Below are positions 1-11,262 of a stretch of 64,000 nucleotides of DNA, piece by piece. The DNA lies in the NCBI GenBank assembly GCA_022774755.1, contig JALFLK010000013.1, forward strand, positions 27,891 through 91,890, written 5' to 3'. Origin of the DNA: a bacterium. GTDB lineage: Bacteria; Bacillota; Clostridia; Oscillospirales; Acutalibacteraceae. Numbering within the stretch: position 1 is the stretch's first letter; each line of letters starts with the position of its first letter. The position numbers were made by a program, and so were the translations under genes. Under the pieces are notes generated by a model. The model ran no database searches. It saw only the letters and a program-made list of their open reading frames with translations, and was not told where the DNA came from.

Positions 1-341
1 CCGGCCCTGTGACCGCCCTGCATAGTTACAAAGCCCTGGCGGATTTCGTTCTGACGGGAATAAACGGAATAATTACATATATTCTGAAAAATATCGTTAA
101 TTTCTCTTTGATTAACCGACAGCATAGGCTGGTCAATCAGCTTGTTTGTCAGACAGCCGTTCTCTGTTAAAAAATATGTATTGTCCGGACACAGCACCGC
201 TGCCGCCCTGTTGACCCTTAAAATAACCTCCTGGGCGTTTTCGCAGATATTGTCCGGCAACGAGTACATTCTTTTTGCAATGCTTGTACACAACGGCGAA
301 ACAGCCTGAATAAATCGTTCCTTTGAATTTAAACTGCTCAT
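1..341 (-). CDS. spoIIIAA: Stage III sporulation protein AA, N-terminal part (runs off the left edge)
   Basis: Reading from an ATG at 341, placed 8 bases after GGAGG, gives 113 uninterrupted codons to the window edge. The protein starts MSSLNSKERF and ends with FVTMQGGHRA. The SVYSRQNEIRQGF...GGHR stretch matches the region of SpoIIIAA that precedes its P-loop. SpoIIIAA is an AAA-type ATPase thought to power the SpoIIIA-SpoIIQ channel between mother cell and forespore, so the organism is probably a spore former. A different frame that starts 7 bases upstream is open for 71 codons but has no family resemblance. The ATPase core and the rest of the spoIIIA operon lie outside the window. Confidence 0.8.
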   Translation of the reverse strand, partial: MSSLNSKERFIQAVSPLCTSIAKRMYSLPDNICENAQEVILRVNRAAAVLCPDNTYFLTENGCLTNKLIDQPMLSVNQREINDIFQNICNYSVYSRQNEIRQGFVTMQGGHRA

Positions 342-387
342 TTAACATTCCTCCGAAATTTCAACTTAGTAAATGTTATGTTCGCAG

Positions 388-423
388 GCAAAAAAATATG
401 ACCTTTGAATTCATCAAAGGTCA
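388..423 (-). terminator. Rho-independent terminator after ligA
   Basis: On the minus strand a 10-bp stem (TGACCTTTGA/TCAAAGGTCA, 399-408 with 414-423) is followed by TATTTTTTT. It separates ligA from spoIIIAA. Confidence 0.8.
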
Positions 424-466
424 CCGTTAAAATAAGTTAATTGTGTATATATGCTTTTGTAAACAG

Positions 467-2467
<2,001 letters not shown>

Positions 2468-2483
2468 TTATTGAATTATTAAC

Positions 2484-3062
2484 TCAGTGTTTGTTTACCG
2501 CCGAAGTATTTTTCTCTCGCAAATATGTAGATTCCAGGTCTGCAAGGTGAAGCTTAACAGCTAAGGGGTACTTTTCATAAGCCTTGCTTATGGTCATACC
2601 GTTGTCGCCGCCGAACTCGCCCATATGCCAGCGAATCGCCATAGCCTCGTCAATTTTAAGGCGCATAAAACGCTCAATTAAAAACACGGATTTCTCTCCG
2701 TGACCGTAAGGAAAGCTGTCCTCAATGGCATAGTAGGGCACCTTTTCCCATTGTCCCGTCTGCTCGTTTTTAACATTTCTTGTAGAAACCTTGTAAAACT
2801 GCGCCTTGCACAAATCGTGCAAAAGTGCAGTAATTGCAAAGCTTTCGGGATTATCGGTTTCTTCGTCAAAGTGTTTTTCCATAAGGGTGTTGAACACACT
2901 TACAGAGTGCATAACCAAACCGCACTCGCAGGCGCAGTGGTATTTTGAGCTTGCAGGGGCGGTAAAAAAGTCTGTTTTTTCAAGCCATTCAAGCAGTCTG
3001 TCACTGCCGTCACGGCTGATGTTTTCCGTATAAATTTTGATAAATTCATCTTTTGCAGTCAT
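2484..3062 (-). CDS. HD-domain phosphohydrolase, substrate unknown
   Basis: The protein has 192 residues. It has an HD-superfamily metal site: a histidine near 52 (MHSVSVFN), the HD pair at 82-83 (LLHDLCK), and later His/Asp candidates in GHGEKS and RWHMGEF. HD enzymes of this type hydrolyse phosphate esters, often of nucleotides. The sequence does not show the substrate. A short Cys/His-rich stretch (YHCACECG, 41-48) is unusual and may bind a further metal. ATG at 3062 follows TAGGTGAT. The gene lies between a YwlG-like gene (11 bases upstream) and ligA, in what looks like one operon. Confidence 0.75.
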   Translation of the reverse strand: MTAKDEFIKIYTENISRDGSDRLLEWLEKTDFFTAPASSKYHCACECGLVMHSVSVFNTLMEKHFDEETDNPESFAITALLHDLCKAQFYKVSTRNVKNEQTGQWEKVPYYAIEDSFPYGHGEKSVFLIERFMRLKIDEAMAIRWHMGEFGGDNGMTISKAYEKYPLAVKLHLADLESTYLREKNTSAVNKH

Positions 3063-3073
3063 AAAATCACCTA

Positions 3074-3625
3074 TTACAATAAGCTTTCGTCATAAACAGC
3101 ACGGCATCCCCCCACAAATTTCGGGCGTGTTCTTGCGCAGATAATGGGAGCACAACCGATTTTTTTCAGGCTGAGCCTTAACGGCACGGCAACCTCCTTA
3201 AGGTGCATACCTATAAGCGTTCCGCCTATGTCTATGCCTGCGTCCGCCTTGATATGCTCAACCATAACCGGGGATTCTAAGGTCTGATACGCCGTTGTTG
3301 CAAGGCTTCCGCCGGCTTTAGGCTGAGGAATAACATTAACAATTTCCAAGCCGTGAGCAAGGGCATACTCCTTTTCAATGCACAAGGCTCTGCCCAAATG
3401 CTCACAGCACTGGGCGGCAAGAAAAATTCCTTTCTCCTTAATAAGGGGATAAAACCCCTGAAAAAGCGCTTTTGCGGCGTCTACGTGAGAATTTGTGCCG
3501 ATTTTATCTCCAATCATCTCGCTGGTGGAACAGCCCACAACCAACAAATCTCCCGAAGAAAGCTTTGCTTTTTCAATAAACTCCAAAAAAACCGCATAAG
3601 CGTCCTGAGTAATATTTTCGTACAT
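3074..3625 (-). CDS. YwlG/UPF0340 family protein (TIGR01440, DUF436)
   Basis: This 183-residue protein has the hallmarks of the UPF0340 family: LLVVGCSTSEMIGDKIGT near the N-terminus, the central AAQCCEHLGRAL segment and the C-terminal ARTRPKFVGGCRAVYDE segment. The biochemical function of this conserved Firmicutes family is not established. The cysteine pair and histidine of QCCEHLGRAL could be a metal or catalytic site, which is inference. The start ATG at 3625 is preceded by GAGGCGG. It is the first gene after the ispH-rpsA terminator. Confidence 0.88.
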   Translation of the reverse strand: MYENITQDAYAVFLEFIEKAKLSSGDLLVVGCSTSEMIGDKIGTNSHVDAAKALFQGFYPLIKEKGIFLAAQCCEHLGRALCIEKEYALAHGLEIVNVIPQPKAGGSLATTAYQTLESPVMVEHIKADAGIDIGGTLIGMHLKEVAVPLRLSLKKIGCAPIICARTRPKFVGGCRAVYDESLL

Positions 3626-3689
3626 TATACCGCCTCGTTATTAGAAATCACAATAAAAACACATTAAAATCCAATTATAAAACAATAAA

Positions 3690-3712
3690 GGGCATCCCCA
3701 ATGAGGATGCCC
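3690..3712 (-). terminator. Terminator after ispH-rpsA
   Basis: GGGCATCC/GGATGCCC forms an 8-bp stem 14 bases past the stop codon. On the minus strand it is followed by TTTATTGTTTTAT. Confidence 0.8.
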
Positions 3713-3725
3713 TGAATCAGTAAAA

Positions 3726-5828
3726 TTATTCTTCTGTTGCTTCTTCTGCCTCTGCCGGTTCAGCAGTTTCAGCTTTTTCTTCAGCAACAGGCTCTGATAC
3801 AGCTTCTGCGGGAGCATCCTCAGCTGCTGTAACATCCTCGTCAACGGGAGCAACCTCAGCTACTGTAACATCTTCGTCAACAGGAGCTTCCTCCTGAGGG
3901 AGCAAAGCCCTGATTGAAAGGCTTACACGCTTTTTCTCAAAGTCAATAGCCGTAATCTTAGCCTCTACCTCTTCGCCGACCTTAAGTACATCAGAGGGTT
4001 TCTCGATTCTCTTGTTGGCAATCTGAGAAATATGGATAAGTCCGTCAACACCGGGGATAATATTTGCAAATGCGCCGAAATCGGTAAGACCGACAATCTT
4101 AGCCTTTACAACAGTATCAACAGGGAAGTCCCTCTTCAAAATCTCCCAAGGATTAGCGTTGGGATCCTTGTAACCGAGAGAAATCTTATGTGTTTCTTCG
4201 TTGATGTCCTTAATGTAAACCTTAACCTCATCGCCTACGTTTACAACCTCTGAAGGATGTTTAATTCTTGTCCAAGAAAGCTCGGAGATGTGAATCATAC
4301 CCGAAACTCCGCCCAAATCAACAAATGCGCCGTAGTTTTCAATAGAACGAACAACGCCTGTGTATTCCTTGCCAACCTCAACATTCTGCCAGAACTCGTC
4401 ACGCTTTTTGTTAAGCTCGTCCATAAGCACGCTTCTGATAGAGCCCACAGCCTGTCTTCTTCTGCCACGCTGAGAAACCTCAATAAGTCTGAACTGAACT
4501 TCCTTGCCCACAAGGTCTTCAAGGCTTTCATTTCTTGTAAGGGTAGCCTGTGAAGCAGGGATAAAGATTCTGACATTATTGTAAATCAAAGAAACTCCGC
4601 CCTTAACAACAGCAGTAACCTTACCTGTAAGAACTTCCTTTGATTCAGCTTTTTCTTCAAGCTCTTCCCAGCCCTTCTGAGCGTCAACACGGCGCTTAGA
4701 GAGCATAATTGTGCCTTCCTGGTCGTTAGTTTTCATAATCAAAAGCTCAAGCTCATCGCCGACCTTAACGACATCTTCGGGAGCAAGAGTCGGGTCGTTT
4801 GAAAGCTCACTAACAGGAATATAGCCTGTCTGCTTTCTGCCTACATCTACATAAACAGCAGTTGGATCGATGCTGACAACTACGCCTTTTACCCTCTCAT
4901 TTGTATTAAAGTTTTTAAGGCTTTCCTCCAGTAATGCCTCAAAAGACTCTTCATTTTCGTTTGTTACGCTGGATTTGATTTCTTCACTCATTGTATCCAG
5001 TACCTCCTTTATTATCCTTTCCGGCGTAGATGCACCGGCTGTCACGCCAATCCGATTTGCACACTTAACTTCTTCAATATCAAGCTCGGCGACGGTTTCA
5101 ATCAGAACCGTCCTCCTGCATTGGCGTTTGCATATATCAAACAGCTTGCCTGTGTTTGAGGAGTGCCTGTCGCCGATTACAATCATCATATCGGAAGTTT
5201 TGGCAATTTGTTCCGCCTCGCTCTGACGAACTGACGTAGCATTACATATTGTATCAAATATTTTTGCATTTGTATAGACCTTTTCGACGGTTTTTAAACA
5301 TTTTTTCCATTCTTTTGTATCAAAAGTTGTCTGCGCAACCACCGAAACAGGTTTATTTTTCTCTGCAAGAATATTGTCAGCAATATACTCCAATTCTTCA
5401 TTATTGTTAAAGGTAAAAATTTCTCCCTTTGCGTGGCTGACAATTCCCTGCACCTCAGGATGATTTTTGTTGCCTGCAACCAGAACCGTTCTGCCCTGAG
5501 CGCTTTCTCTGCCCACAATGTTGTGTATCTTCTTTACAAAGGGACAGGTAGCGTCGGCAACTTCGGCGCCTGTTTTCATTATTGCCTCTTCCGTTTCAAG
5601 AGGAATTCCGTGACTTCTTATTACAAGGGTAGAATCCTTGGGAATTTCAGAAATGTCGCTTATCGTAACACATCCTTTTTCCTCAAGCTCCTTTACCATT
5701 TCCATATTGTGGATTATGGGGCCGAAAGTGCAAACCTTCTTTTTTTCATTGAGAAGTGAAAACACCAAATTAACCGCTCTGTTTACTCCAAAGCAAAAGC
5801 CCGCCGATTCAGCTACGTTTATATTCAC
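3726..5828 (-). CDS. ispH-rpsA: Fused HMBPP reductase (IspH) and ribosomal protein S1
   Basis: This 700-residue protein joins two activities. Residues 1-285 are IspH, the last enzyme of the MEP isoprenoid pathway. The three [4Fe-4S] cysteines are at C12, C95 and C195, with H40, H73 and the NHPE motif (H123, E125) in the active site. Residues from about 300 to 650 are four S1 RNA-binding repeats. The tail after about 650 is acidic and alanine-rich and contains the segment APVDEDVT twice. The start is GTG at 5828, because MNINVAESAGFCFGV matches the normal IspH N-terminus; it overlaps plsC by 20 bases. This fusion is known in clostridia. The gene order cmk-plsC-ispH-rpsA is also typical. Confidence 0.95.
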   Translation of the reverse strand: MNINVAESAGFCFGVNRAVNLVFSLLNEKKKVCTFGPIIHNMEMVKELEEKGCVTISDISEIPKDSTLVIRSHGIPLETEEAIMKTGAEVADATCPFVKKIHNIVGRESAQGRTVLVAGNKNHPEVQGIVSHAKGEIFTFNNNEELEYIADNILAEKNKPVSVVAQTTFDTKEWKKCLKTVEKVYTNAKIFDTICNATSVRQSEAEQIAKTSDMMIVIGDRHSSNTGKLFDICKRQCRRTVLIETVAELDIEEVKCANRIGVTAGASTPERIIKEVLDTMSEEIKSSVTNENEESFEALLEESLKNFNTNERVKGVVVSIDPTAVYVDVGRKQTGYIPVSELSNDPTLAPEDVVKVGDELELLIMKTNDQEGTIMLSKRRVDAQKGWEELEEKAESKEVLTGKVTAVVKGGVSLIYNNVRIFIPASQATLTRNESLEDLVGKEVQFRLIEVSQRGRRRQAVGSIRSVLMDELNKKRDEFWQNVEVGKEYTGVVRSIENYGAFVDLGGVSGMIHISELSWTRIKHPSEVVNVGDEVKVYIKDINEETHKISLGYKDPNANPWEILKRDFPVDTVVKAKIVGLTDFGAFANIIPGVDGLIHISQIANKRIEKPSDVLKVGEEVEAKITAIDFEKKRVSLSIRALLPQEEAPVDEDVTVAEVAPVDEDVTAAEDAPAEAVSEPVAEEKAETAEPAEAEEATEE

Positions 5829-6441
5829 TTAAATCCTGCTCCCTGAATTCTCTTATTTTGCTCATTATTTTTTCGCTGGCATACTTTAATTCCCGTCTGT
5901 CACCGGTAGTAAGTCCCAATTCCTCCGGTGTCATAGGCTCTCCGAAATGAATAACACGCTTTGCAAAGGTGTGTTTCGGATTTCCTACAACCGTTATGCA
6001 CGCAGGCACAACAGGTGTTTTTGTCTGCAAAGCAACAAGCGCCGCTCCGCTTCTTGGGCGCATAAGCTCGCCTGTTTTGGAGCGTCCGCCCTCAATAAAA
6101 ATCGTCAGAAGATTCCCCTGTGACAAAAGCTCTTCGCCGGTATTTATCGCCTTGCCGTCGCCGGCGCCTCTTTCAACAGGGAACGCTCCCAAGTGCCTGA
6201 TGAGCCAGCCGAAAAATTTATTTTTAAAAAGCTCCGCCTTAGCCATAAAATATGTGGAACGCTTTTGTGAAAGTCCTATCAGAACCGGGTCGGAATATGA
6301 CAAATGATTACAGGCAATAAGGTATCCCTTTCCATCGTCGGGAATAGAATTTTTATTCACAACCTTAAATCTGTAAAGTGCTTTGAATATAGGAAAGCAA
6401 ACAGCCTTGCCCACTTTCCACAAAACTCCGGACTGTGCCAT
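5809..6441 (-). CDS. plsC: 1-acyl-sn-glycerol-3-phosphate acyltransferase
   Basis: The protein has 210 residues. It carries the HX4D catalytic motif (NHLSYSD, about 46-52), the FIEGGRSKTG glycerol-phosphate binding block and the later VPACITVVG segment. It acylates lysophosphatidic acid to phosphatidic acid at the membrane. The ATG at 6441 overlaps the cmk stop codon by one base, and AAGGAG lies inside the end of cmk, which suggests translational coupling. The 3' end overlaps ispH-rpsA. Confidence 0.93.
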   Translation of the reverse strand: MAQSGVLWKVGKAVCFPIFKALYRFKVVNKNSIPDDGKGYLIACNHLSYSDPVLIGLSQKRSTYFMAKAELFKNKFFGWLIRHLGAFPVERGAGDGKAINTGEELLSQGNLLTIFIEGGRSKTGELMRPRSGAALVALQTKTPVVPACITVVGNPKHTFAKRVIHFGEPMTPEELGLTTGDRRELKYASEKIMSKIREFREQDLSEYKRS

Positions 6442-7109
6442 TACATATTCTCCTTCATAATTTTAATCAACAGCTGAACCGACTGTTCAAGAGTATTGCC
6501 CGTGGTATTTACCATTATGCTGTCCTTTGCAGGCTTTAAAGGAGCAATATCACGGTGAGAATCGTTATAATCCCTCTGCTTGACATCCTTTAAAATATCC
6601 TCGTAATTAACATCCATTCCCTTTGCAATAAGCTCGTCATAACGGCGCTTCGCCCTGTCCTCAGGCTCAGCGTAAAGGAAAATTTTAATCTTTGCATCAG
6701 GCAGTACAACCGTACCTATATCCCTGCCGTCCATTATAACATTGTTTCGCTTTGCAATATTACGCTGTAAGTCAAGGAGATATTCCCGAACAGCAGGCAC
6801 CGCCGAAATTGCCGACGCCATCATAGAGGCCTCCGGCGTTCTTATAAGCTCCGACACATCTTCTCCGTCAAGCAAAACCACCTGCTGGTTTTCATCGTTA
6901 AAGGTAAGCTCCACCCTGATGTTTTTCAAAAGCTCGTCAACTTCCTTAGAGGGGATTGCCTCTACACCCTTGCGTGTCGCCGCAAGTCCCACGGTTCTGT
7001 AAAGAGCACCGGTGTCAACATAAATAAAGTTAAGTTCTTTTGCCGCCGTTTTGGCGATTGTAGATTTTCCTGCTCCGGCAGGACCGTCAATAGCTATTGC
7101 AACAGGCAT
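6441..7109 (-). CDS. cmk: Cytidylate kinase
   Basis: This 222-residue protein has the expected length. It begins MPVAIAIDGPAGAGKSTIAK, with the P-loop GPAGAGKST at about 9-17. It also has YVDTGALYRTVG, the NVIMDGRDIGTVVLPDA block (about 141-157) and RDYNDSHRDIAPLKPA, all characteristic of bacterial CMP/dCMP kinase. It supplies CDP and dCDP. It heads the cmk-plsC-ispH-rpsA run. Confidence 0.97.
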   Translation of the reverse strand: MPVAIAIDGPAGAGKSTIAKTAAKELNFIYVDTGALYRTVGLAATRKGVEAIPSKEVDELLKNIRVELTFNDENQQVVLLDGEDVSELIRTPEASMMASAISAVPAVREYLLDLQRNIAKRNNVIMDGRDIGTVVLPDAKIKIFLYAEPEDRAKRRYDELIAKGMDVNYEDILKDVKQRDYNDSHRDIAPLKPAKDSIMVNTTGNTLEQSVQLLIKIMKENM

Positions 7110-7197
7110 TTTATTCTTCCTTTCAAAACATACATATTATTCTGCTAAAGCATAATTATCCGATATTACAATCAAAGTCCATCAAAGTGATTAAGGC

Positions 7198-8220
7198 TTA
7201 GTGCTTATATCTTTTTCCTTTTAATCTTCCTAAAGCCGTATCCTTGATTTTGTAATAAATCATAACAAAAATAAGCGAGCAGAGGAACACTGCAACAGGG
7301 GTGACAAAATAATACAAGCTTTCCGTCACACCGCCGATTTTTCCTGCAACTCCTCCTATTACGTCCCTGAAAACAGGATGGATTATGTAAATTGCCAGCG
7401 AGTATTTTCTGCCTGCATTTGCAAGGGCTCTGCCCACTCCGCTGCAGTTATACATTGGATGCTTCAAAGCTAAAACGAACACCGAAACGGCAAGGAATGT
7501 AGTAGAAATATAATGCTCTCGTGTTGCCGAGGCGTTAATTGCACCGAGGAAATATTTTTCTCCGACGGATGTTAATGCAAACAAAATAATTAGGGTAATC
7601 AAAAGACCGCTGCTGACCTTTATTTTATCCGGCGTGTACCCTTTGAAAAGACTTCCAAGGTAAAAATACGGAAGTCCCACGAAAATGAAATTTCTCACCC
7701 AAATAACGGGGAACTCTCTGCCGAAAATCAAAAGGCTGTATTTTCCGAAAATCAAATCGCCCATAAGCAAAACCGCTATTGCAACAATCATAAAGACCTT
7801 GTTCAGTCTGATTTTTGACAGAAAGAACGCAATTATCATACAGTACAAAAGCGCTGACAAAAACCAAAGATGACCGCCGAACGGCGACTCGTTAAAAACT
7901 AAAAAGTTAAACAGAGAGCTAAGCGAAAAGCTGTTCGCAACGAACTGTCCCCCATTGTGTCCCAAAAAGGCCAAAGCAAATTTATAGGCAAAAAACAAGA
8001 TATTTGTCAAAACCACCAAAATGAGTATTTTCTTAATGCTCCGCATTTGTGATTCTCTTTTTCCGCCGATAAAAAAGTATCCGGAAATCATAAAAAACAC
8101 AGGTACGGCAAACCGTGCAACGGCGTTTACTTCCTGCATAGCAAAAAATTCAGTGTGAATACACACAATAAAAAACGCCGCCACAATTCTAAGCAAATCA
8201 ATACTGTTACTTCTCTTCAT
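7198..8220 (-). CDS. Acyltransferase-3 family membrane protein
   Basis: This 340-residue protein begins MKRSNSIDLLRIVAAFFIVCIHTEFF, the usual start of acyltransferase-3 (OafA/WecH-like) proteins, including the DLLRIVA and histidine positions. About ten hydrophobic segments follow. Such enzymes O-acetylate or acylate cell-surface sugars, and the substrate here is unknown. ATG at 8220 follows GAGGGG. The gene is separated by 55 bases from the upstream flavoprotein gene and by 88 bases from cmk, so its operon membership is uncertain. Confidence 0.85.
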   Translation of the reverse strand: MKRSNSIDLLRIVAAFFIVCIHTEFFAMQEVNAVARFAVPVFFMISGYFFIGGKRESQMRSIKKILILVVLTNILFFAYKFALAFLGHNGGQFVANSFSLSSLFNFLVFNESPFGGHLWFLSALLYCMIIAFFLSKIRLNKVFMIVAIAVLLMGDLIFGKYSLLIFGREFPVIWVRNFIFVGLPYFYLGSLFKGYTPDKIKVSSGLLITLIILFALTSVGEKYFLGAINASATREHYISTTFLAVSVFVLALKHPMYNCSGVGRALANAGRKYSLAIYIIHPVFRDVIGGVAGKIGGVTESLYYFVTPVAVFLCSLIFVMIYYKIKDTALGRLKGKRYKH

Positions 8221-8275
8221 CTTTGTAATCCCCTCAGATTATAATTTTTGCAGTCGTTTATTAAACATAAACGAT

Positions 8276-9511
8276 TTAACTATAAGCGCTGTTTTCACCG
8301 GCAAGTCTGCCTGTGCTCCAGGCTATCTGCAGGTTAAAACCGCCTGTATATGCGTCAACATCAATAACCTCGCCGGCAAAGTACAATCCTTTGCAAAGCT
8401 TGCTTTCCATAGTTTTCGGAGAAATCTCCGAAACCGCTACCCCTCCCGAGGTAACTATCGCCTCGTCAATAGGGCGAAAAGACTTTATCTGCACCCTAAA
8501 GCCTTTGATTATTTCAAGCAATTTGTGCCGTTCTTCCTTTGTAATGGAGTTGCACTTTTTGTCAAAAGAAACTCCCCACCGTTTCAATACAACGGGAATC
8601 ATTTTTTTCGGCAGTAATCTTGACATTGAATTCGATATATCCCTGTTTATATTTTCGGAAAAATCTCTTAAAAGCCTTGCATCAAACTGTTCAAAGCCCA
8701 GCGCAGGCTTAAGGTCAATTTCTGCATAATAAGCCGTTTTTTGGGGATCGTCCATATTTGCACCTGCGCTTAGAATCACAGGACCCGACATTCCGAAATG
8801 GGTGAAAAGCATTTCACCAAAGTCGGAATAAACTGTTTTTTCGGTTTTCTCTTCAACAATTTTCAGAGAAATATTTTTAAGTGAAAGCCCCTGCATTTCC
8901 TTACAGCAGGAGTCCGTGCTTTCCATAGGCACCAGCGACGGCTTAGGCTTTACTATATTGTGACCTGCCTGCTTTGCAAGCCGGTATCCGTCACCCGTAG
9001 AGCCTGTAAGGGGATAGCTTAATCCTCCGCAGCAAACAATCGCCTTGTCGCACATTATCTTTTCGCTTTCGGTCTTAACGCCTTTAACCTGACCGTCTTT
9101 TATTATCAAAGCTTCAGCGAAGCCGTTAATTATCTTTACTCCCCTGTCGGTTACAAATCCGTGCAAAGTATCAACAACATCAAGAGCTCTATCCGATACG
9201 GGGAACACTCTGTTTCCCCTTTCGACCTTGGTTTCCAACCCGTTGCCGTTAAAAAAAACAACAGTATCATAGGGAGAAAAATTATTCAGAGCGCTGTAAA
9301 GGAACTTTCCGTTTGTAGGCACATTTGAAATAAAGGTCTGCACATCGCAGTAATTAGTCAGATTACATCTTCCCTTGCCGGTAATTGCAATCTTTCTGCC
9401 GACCTTTTTATTCTTTTCAAGAAGTATAACCTCTGCGCCAAGCTCTCCTGCCGTTCCTGCCGCCATAAGTCCCGCCGCTCCTGCGCCGATAACAACAACC
9501 TTATTTTTCAT
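8276..9511 (-). CDS. FAD-dependent oxidoreductase of the HI0933/BaiN-like family
   Basis: The protein has 411 residues. The N-terminal dinucleotide-binding motif is GAGAAGLMAAGTAGE (about 8-22), followed by the family motifs GRKIAITGKGRCNLTN, CGGLSYPLTGSTGDGY, TSGGV and the C-terminal GLYFAGEVIDVDAYTGGFNLQ. Family members reduce various substrates; some clostridial relatives act on bile-acid intermediates, but nothing here shows the substrate. The start overlaps the end of the RpiR regulator gene by 11 bases, so the two are co-transcribed. Confidence 0.9.
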   Translation of the reverse strand: MKNKVVVIGAGAAGLMAAGTAGELGAEVILLEKNKKVGRKIAITGKGRCNLTNYCDVQTFISNVPTNGKFLYSALNNFSPYDTVVFFNGNGLETKVERGNRVFPVSDRALDVVDTLHGFVTDRGVKIINGFAEALIIKDGQVKGVKTESEKIMCDKAIVCCGGLSYPLTGSTGDGYRLAKQAGHNIVKPKPSLVPMESTDSCCKEMQGLSLKNISLKIVEEKTEKTVYSDFGEMLFTHFGMSGPVILSAGANMDDPQKTAYYAEIDLKPALGFEQFDARLLRDFSENINRDISNSMSRLLPKKMIPVVLKRWGVSFDKKCNSITKEERHKLLEIIKGFRVQIKSFRPIDEAIVTSGGVAVSEISPKTMESKLCKGLYFAGEVIDVDAYTGGFNLQIAWSTGRLAGENSAYS

Positions 9512-10409
9512 CTGTTAATTCTGCTTCCTCATCCCGTATAACGGTGCCGGAATTGTTGGCGTAAATATCCTGACTGTTCCAAACCTCTTCAAGCTGTTTA
9601 AAGGTGTCAACAACCTCCTGCTTTCTCTGTAAAACCGCCGCAACAACGAGGGCGTTCATAAGGCTCATAGGCGCAACAAGCGAGTCAACAATAGACGCCA
9701 TATCACTTCTTGCCAAAAGCACCTGGTCGGCGTTTGATACAAGGGGAGAAATCATACTGTCGGTTACTGCGATTACATCTGCCCCTCTTCCCCTTGCAAA
9801 GCGCATTGCGTCAACAGCCATATTGCTGTATCTGGGGAAGCTGATGCCTATAAACACATCATCCTCCGAAATTCTGAACATCTGTTCATATGTCTGTGTA
9901 TGGCTTGTTGTCGTGATTATTCTAACATTATCAAACATAAGCTCAAGGTAATATCCCAAAAAGTGAGCAAGAGACGCCGTTGAGCGCACGCCGAAAATAT
10001 AAATTCTCTTAGCCTTAACAATGTGTTCAACTGCGCTGATAAAAGCCTCGTGGTCGGTTTCTTCAATAGTCCGTCTTATTTTGTCGATATCCTGATTCAG
10101 AATACTTGTCAGAACATCCTCTTCGCCGATTCTTGTAGAGGTAACCTCAATTCGCTGAACAGATGTAAGCTTATCCCTAATCATTTCCTGCATAGCCTGC
10201 TGAAGCTTGGGGTAGCCGTCGTAGCCGATTTCCGTAGCAAAGCGCACAACCGTGCTTTCCGAAACTCCAACGGTTTCTCCCAGCTTTGAGGCAGTCATAA
10301 AAGCCGCCTTATCATAATGCTCAACTATATACAAGGCTATTCTTTTCTGACCTTTTGAAAAGCCGTTCATCTTCATATCAATTCTTGTAAGCAAATGAGT
10401 CATTCTCAT
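9501..10409 (-). CDS. MurR/RpiR family transcriptional regulator
   Basis: This 302-residue protein has an N-terminal helix-turn-helix (KGQKRIALYIV... TASKLGETVGVSESTVVRFATEIGYDGYPKLQ, about 18-75) and a C-terminal SIS sugar-phosphate-binding domain (about 125-255, with IYIFGVRSTAS and ISFPRYSN). The family usually senses a phosphosugar. The ATG at 10409 is preceded by AGAGGACGGTTT. It overlaps the flavoprotein gene downstream. Its target is not evident from the neighbours. Confidence 0.9.
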   Translation of the reverse strand: MRMTHLLTRIDMKMNGFSKGQKRIALYIVEHYDKAAFMTASKLGETVGVSESTVVRFATEIGYDGYPKLQQAMQEMIRDKLTSVQRIEVTSTRIGEEDVLTSILNQDIDKIRRTIEETDHEAFISAVEHIVKAKRIYIFGVRSTASLAHFLGYYLELMFDNVRIITTTSHTQTYEQMFRISEDDVFIGISFPRYSNMAVDAMRFARGRGADVIAVTDSMISPLVSNADQVLLARSDMASIVDSLVAPMSLMNALVVAAVLQRKQEVVDTFKQLEEVWNSQDIYANNSGTVIRDEEAELTDEK

Positions 10410-10555
10410 AAACCGTCCTCTTGCAAAATTTATTTAATTCTATCATATTTATGAGAAAAATTCAATAATAACTTGATTTCAAAAGGATTTTTTGCAGGTA
10501 TTTTTTTATAAACTGCAAAATTTCTAAATTCCGACCCCTTATGAACACGGTTTTA

Positions 10556-10584
10556 TTGCAAAATATTTCAATTTATGATAAAAT
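10556..10584 (+). promoter_or_regulatory. Predicted sigma-A promoter of hisHF
   Basis: TTGCAA (10556-10561), a 17-base spacer and TAAAAT (10579-10584) lie 34 bases before the hisH start. Confidence 0.65.
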
Positions 10585-10617
10585 TTAAAAACCAAGGCAA
10601 CAGAAAGGGAAGATTGT

Positions 10618-11262
10618 ATGATAGCTGTAATTGATTACGGCGCAGGAAATATTCAAAGCGTATGCAAGGCTCTGCAATATATTAACTGCGATGTAACCGT
10701 AACAAGTAATCCCGATGAAATTATGAAAGCTGACGGTGCCGTTCTTCCGGGTGTGGGCTCTTTCGGAGATACAATGAACACAATGACAAACTTCGGCATA
10801 AAGGACACCGTTATTGAATACACAAAAACAGGCAAGCCGTTTCTGGGAATTTGCCTGGGACTTCAGCTTTTGTTCGGCGAAAGTCAGGAAAGTCCCGGTG
10901 TAAAGGGGCTTTCGCTTCTTGAGGGTAGTATTAAAAAAATACCAAACAACGGCGGAACTCTTAAAATTCCCCATATAGGTTGGAATAATCTTAACATAAA
11001 AAACGGCGGCGGACTTTTTAAGGGCATAAACGGCAGTCCTTACGTTTACTTTGTTCATTCATTCTATTTGGACGCCGGCGATAAGAGCATAGTCACCTCT
11101 CAAACCGAGTACGGCGCAGTAATTGACGCAAGCGTTCAAAAAGGCAACATTTACGCAACGCAGTTCCACCCGGAAAAAAGCGGAGAAACAGGGCTTAAAA
11201 TGCTTTCAAATTTTGCTGATATTGTAAACAAACACAGAAAGGCAGAAAACTATGTACGCTAA
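10618..11262 (+). CDS. hisH: Imidazole glycerol phosphate synthase, glutaminase subunit HisH
   Basis: The protein has 214 residues. It is a class I glutamine amidotransferase: the nucleophile cysteine is in [13 protein letters not shown] (about C80) and the His-Glu pair in [10 protein letters not shown] (about 180-190). It releases ammonia from glutamine and passes it to HisF in histidine biosynthesis. ATG at 10618 follows AGAAAGGGAAG. Its end overlaps hisF by 11 bases. No other his gene is present in the window. Confidence 0.96.
   Translation: MIAVIDYGAGNIQSVCKALQYINCDVTVTSNPDEIMKADGAVLPGVGSFGDTMNTMTNFGIKDTVIEYTKTGKPFLGICLGLQLLFGESQESPGVKGLSLLEGSIKKIPNNGGTLKIPHIGWNNLNIKNGGGLFKGINGSPYVYFVHSFYLDAGDKSIVTSQTEYGAVIDASVQKGNIYATQFHPEKSGETGLKMLSNFADIVNKHRKAENYVR

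Noticed and set aside
133..348. Open frame of 71 codons at the left edge on the minus strand
   Set aside because: It is out of frame with the spoIIIAA start at 341 and has no family resemblance. The SpoIIIAA frame explains the region.
2484..2496. MITE-like end near the HD gene stop (TCAGTGTTTG)
   Set aside because: It matches only about ten bases of the terminus and has no partner end.
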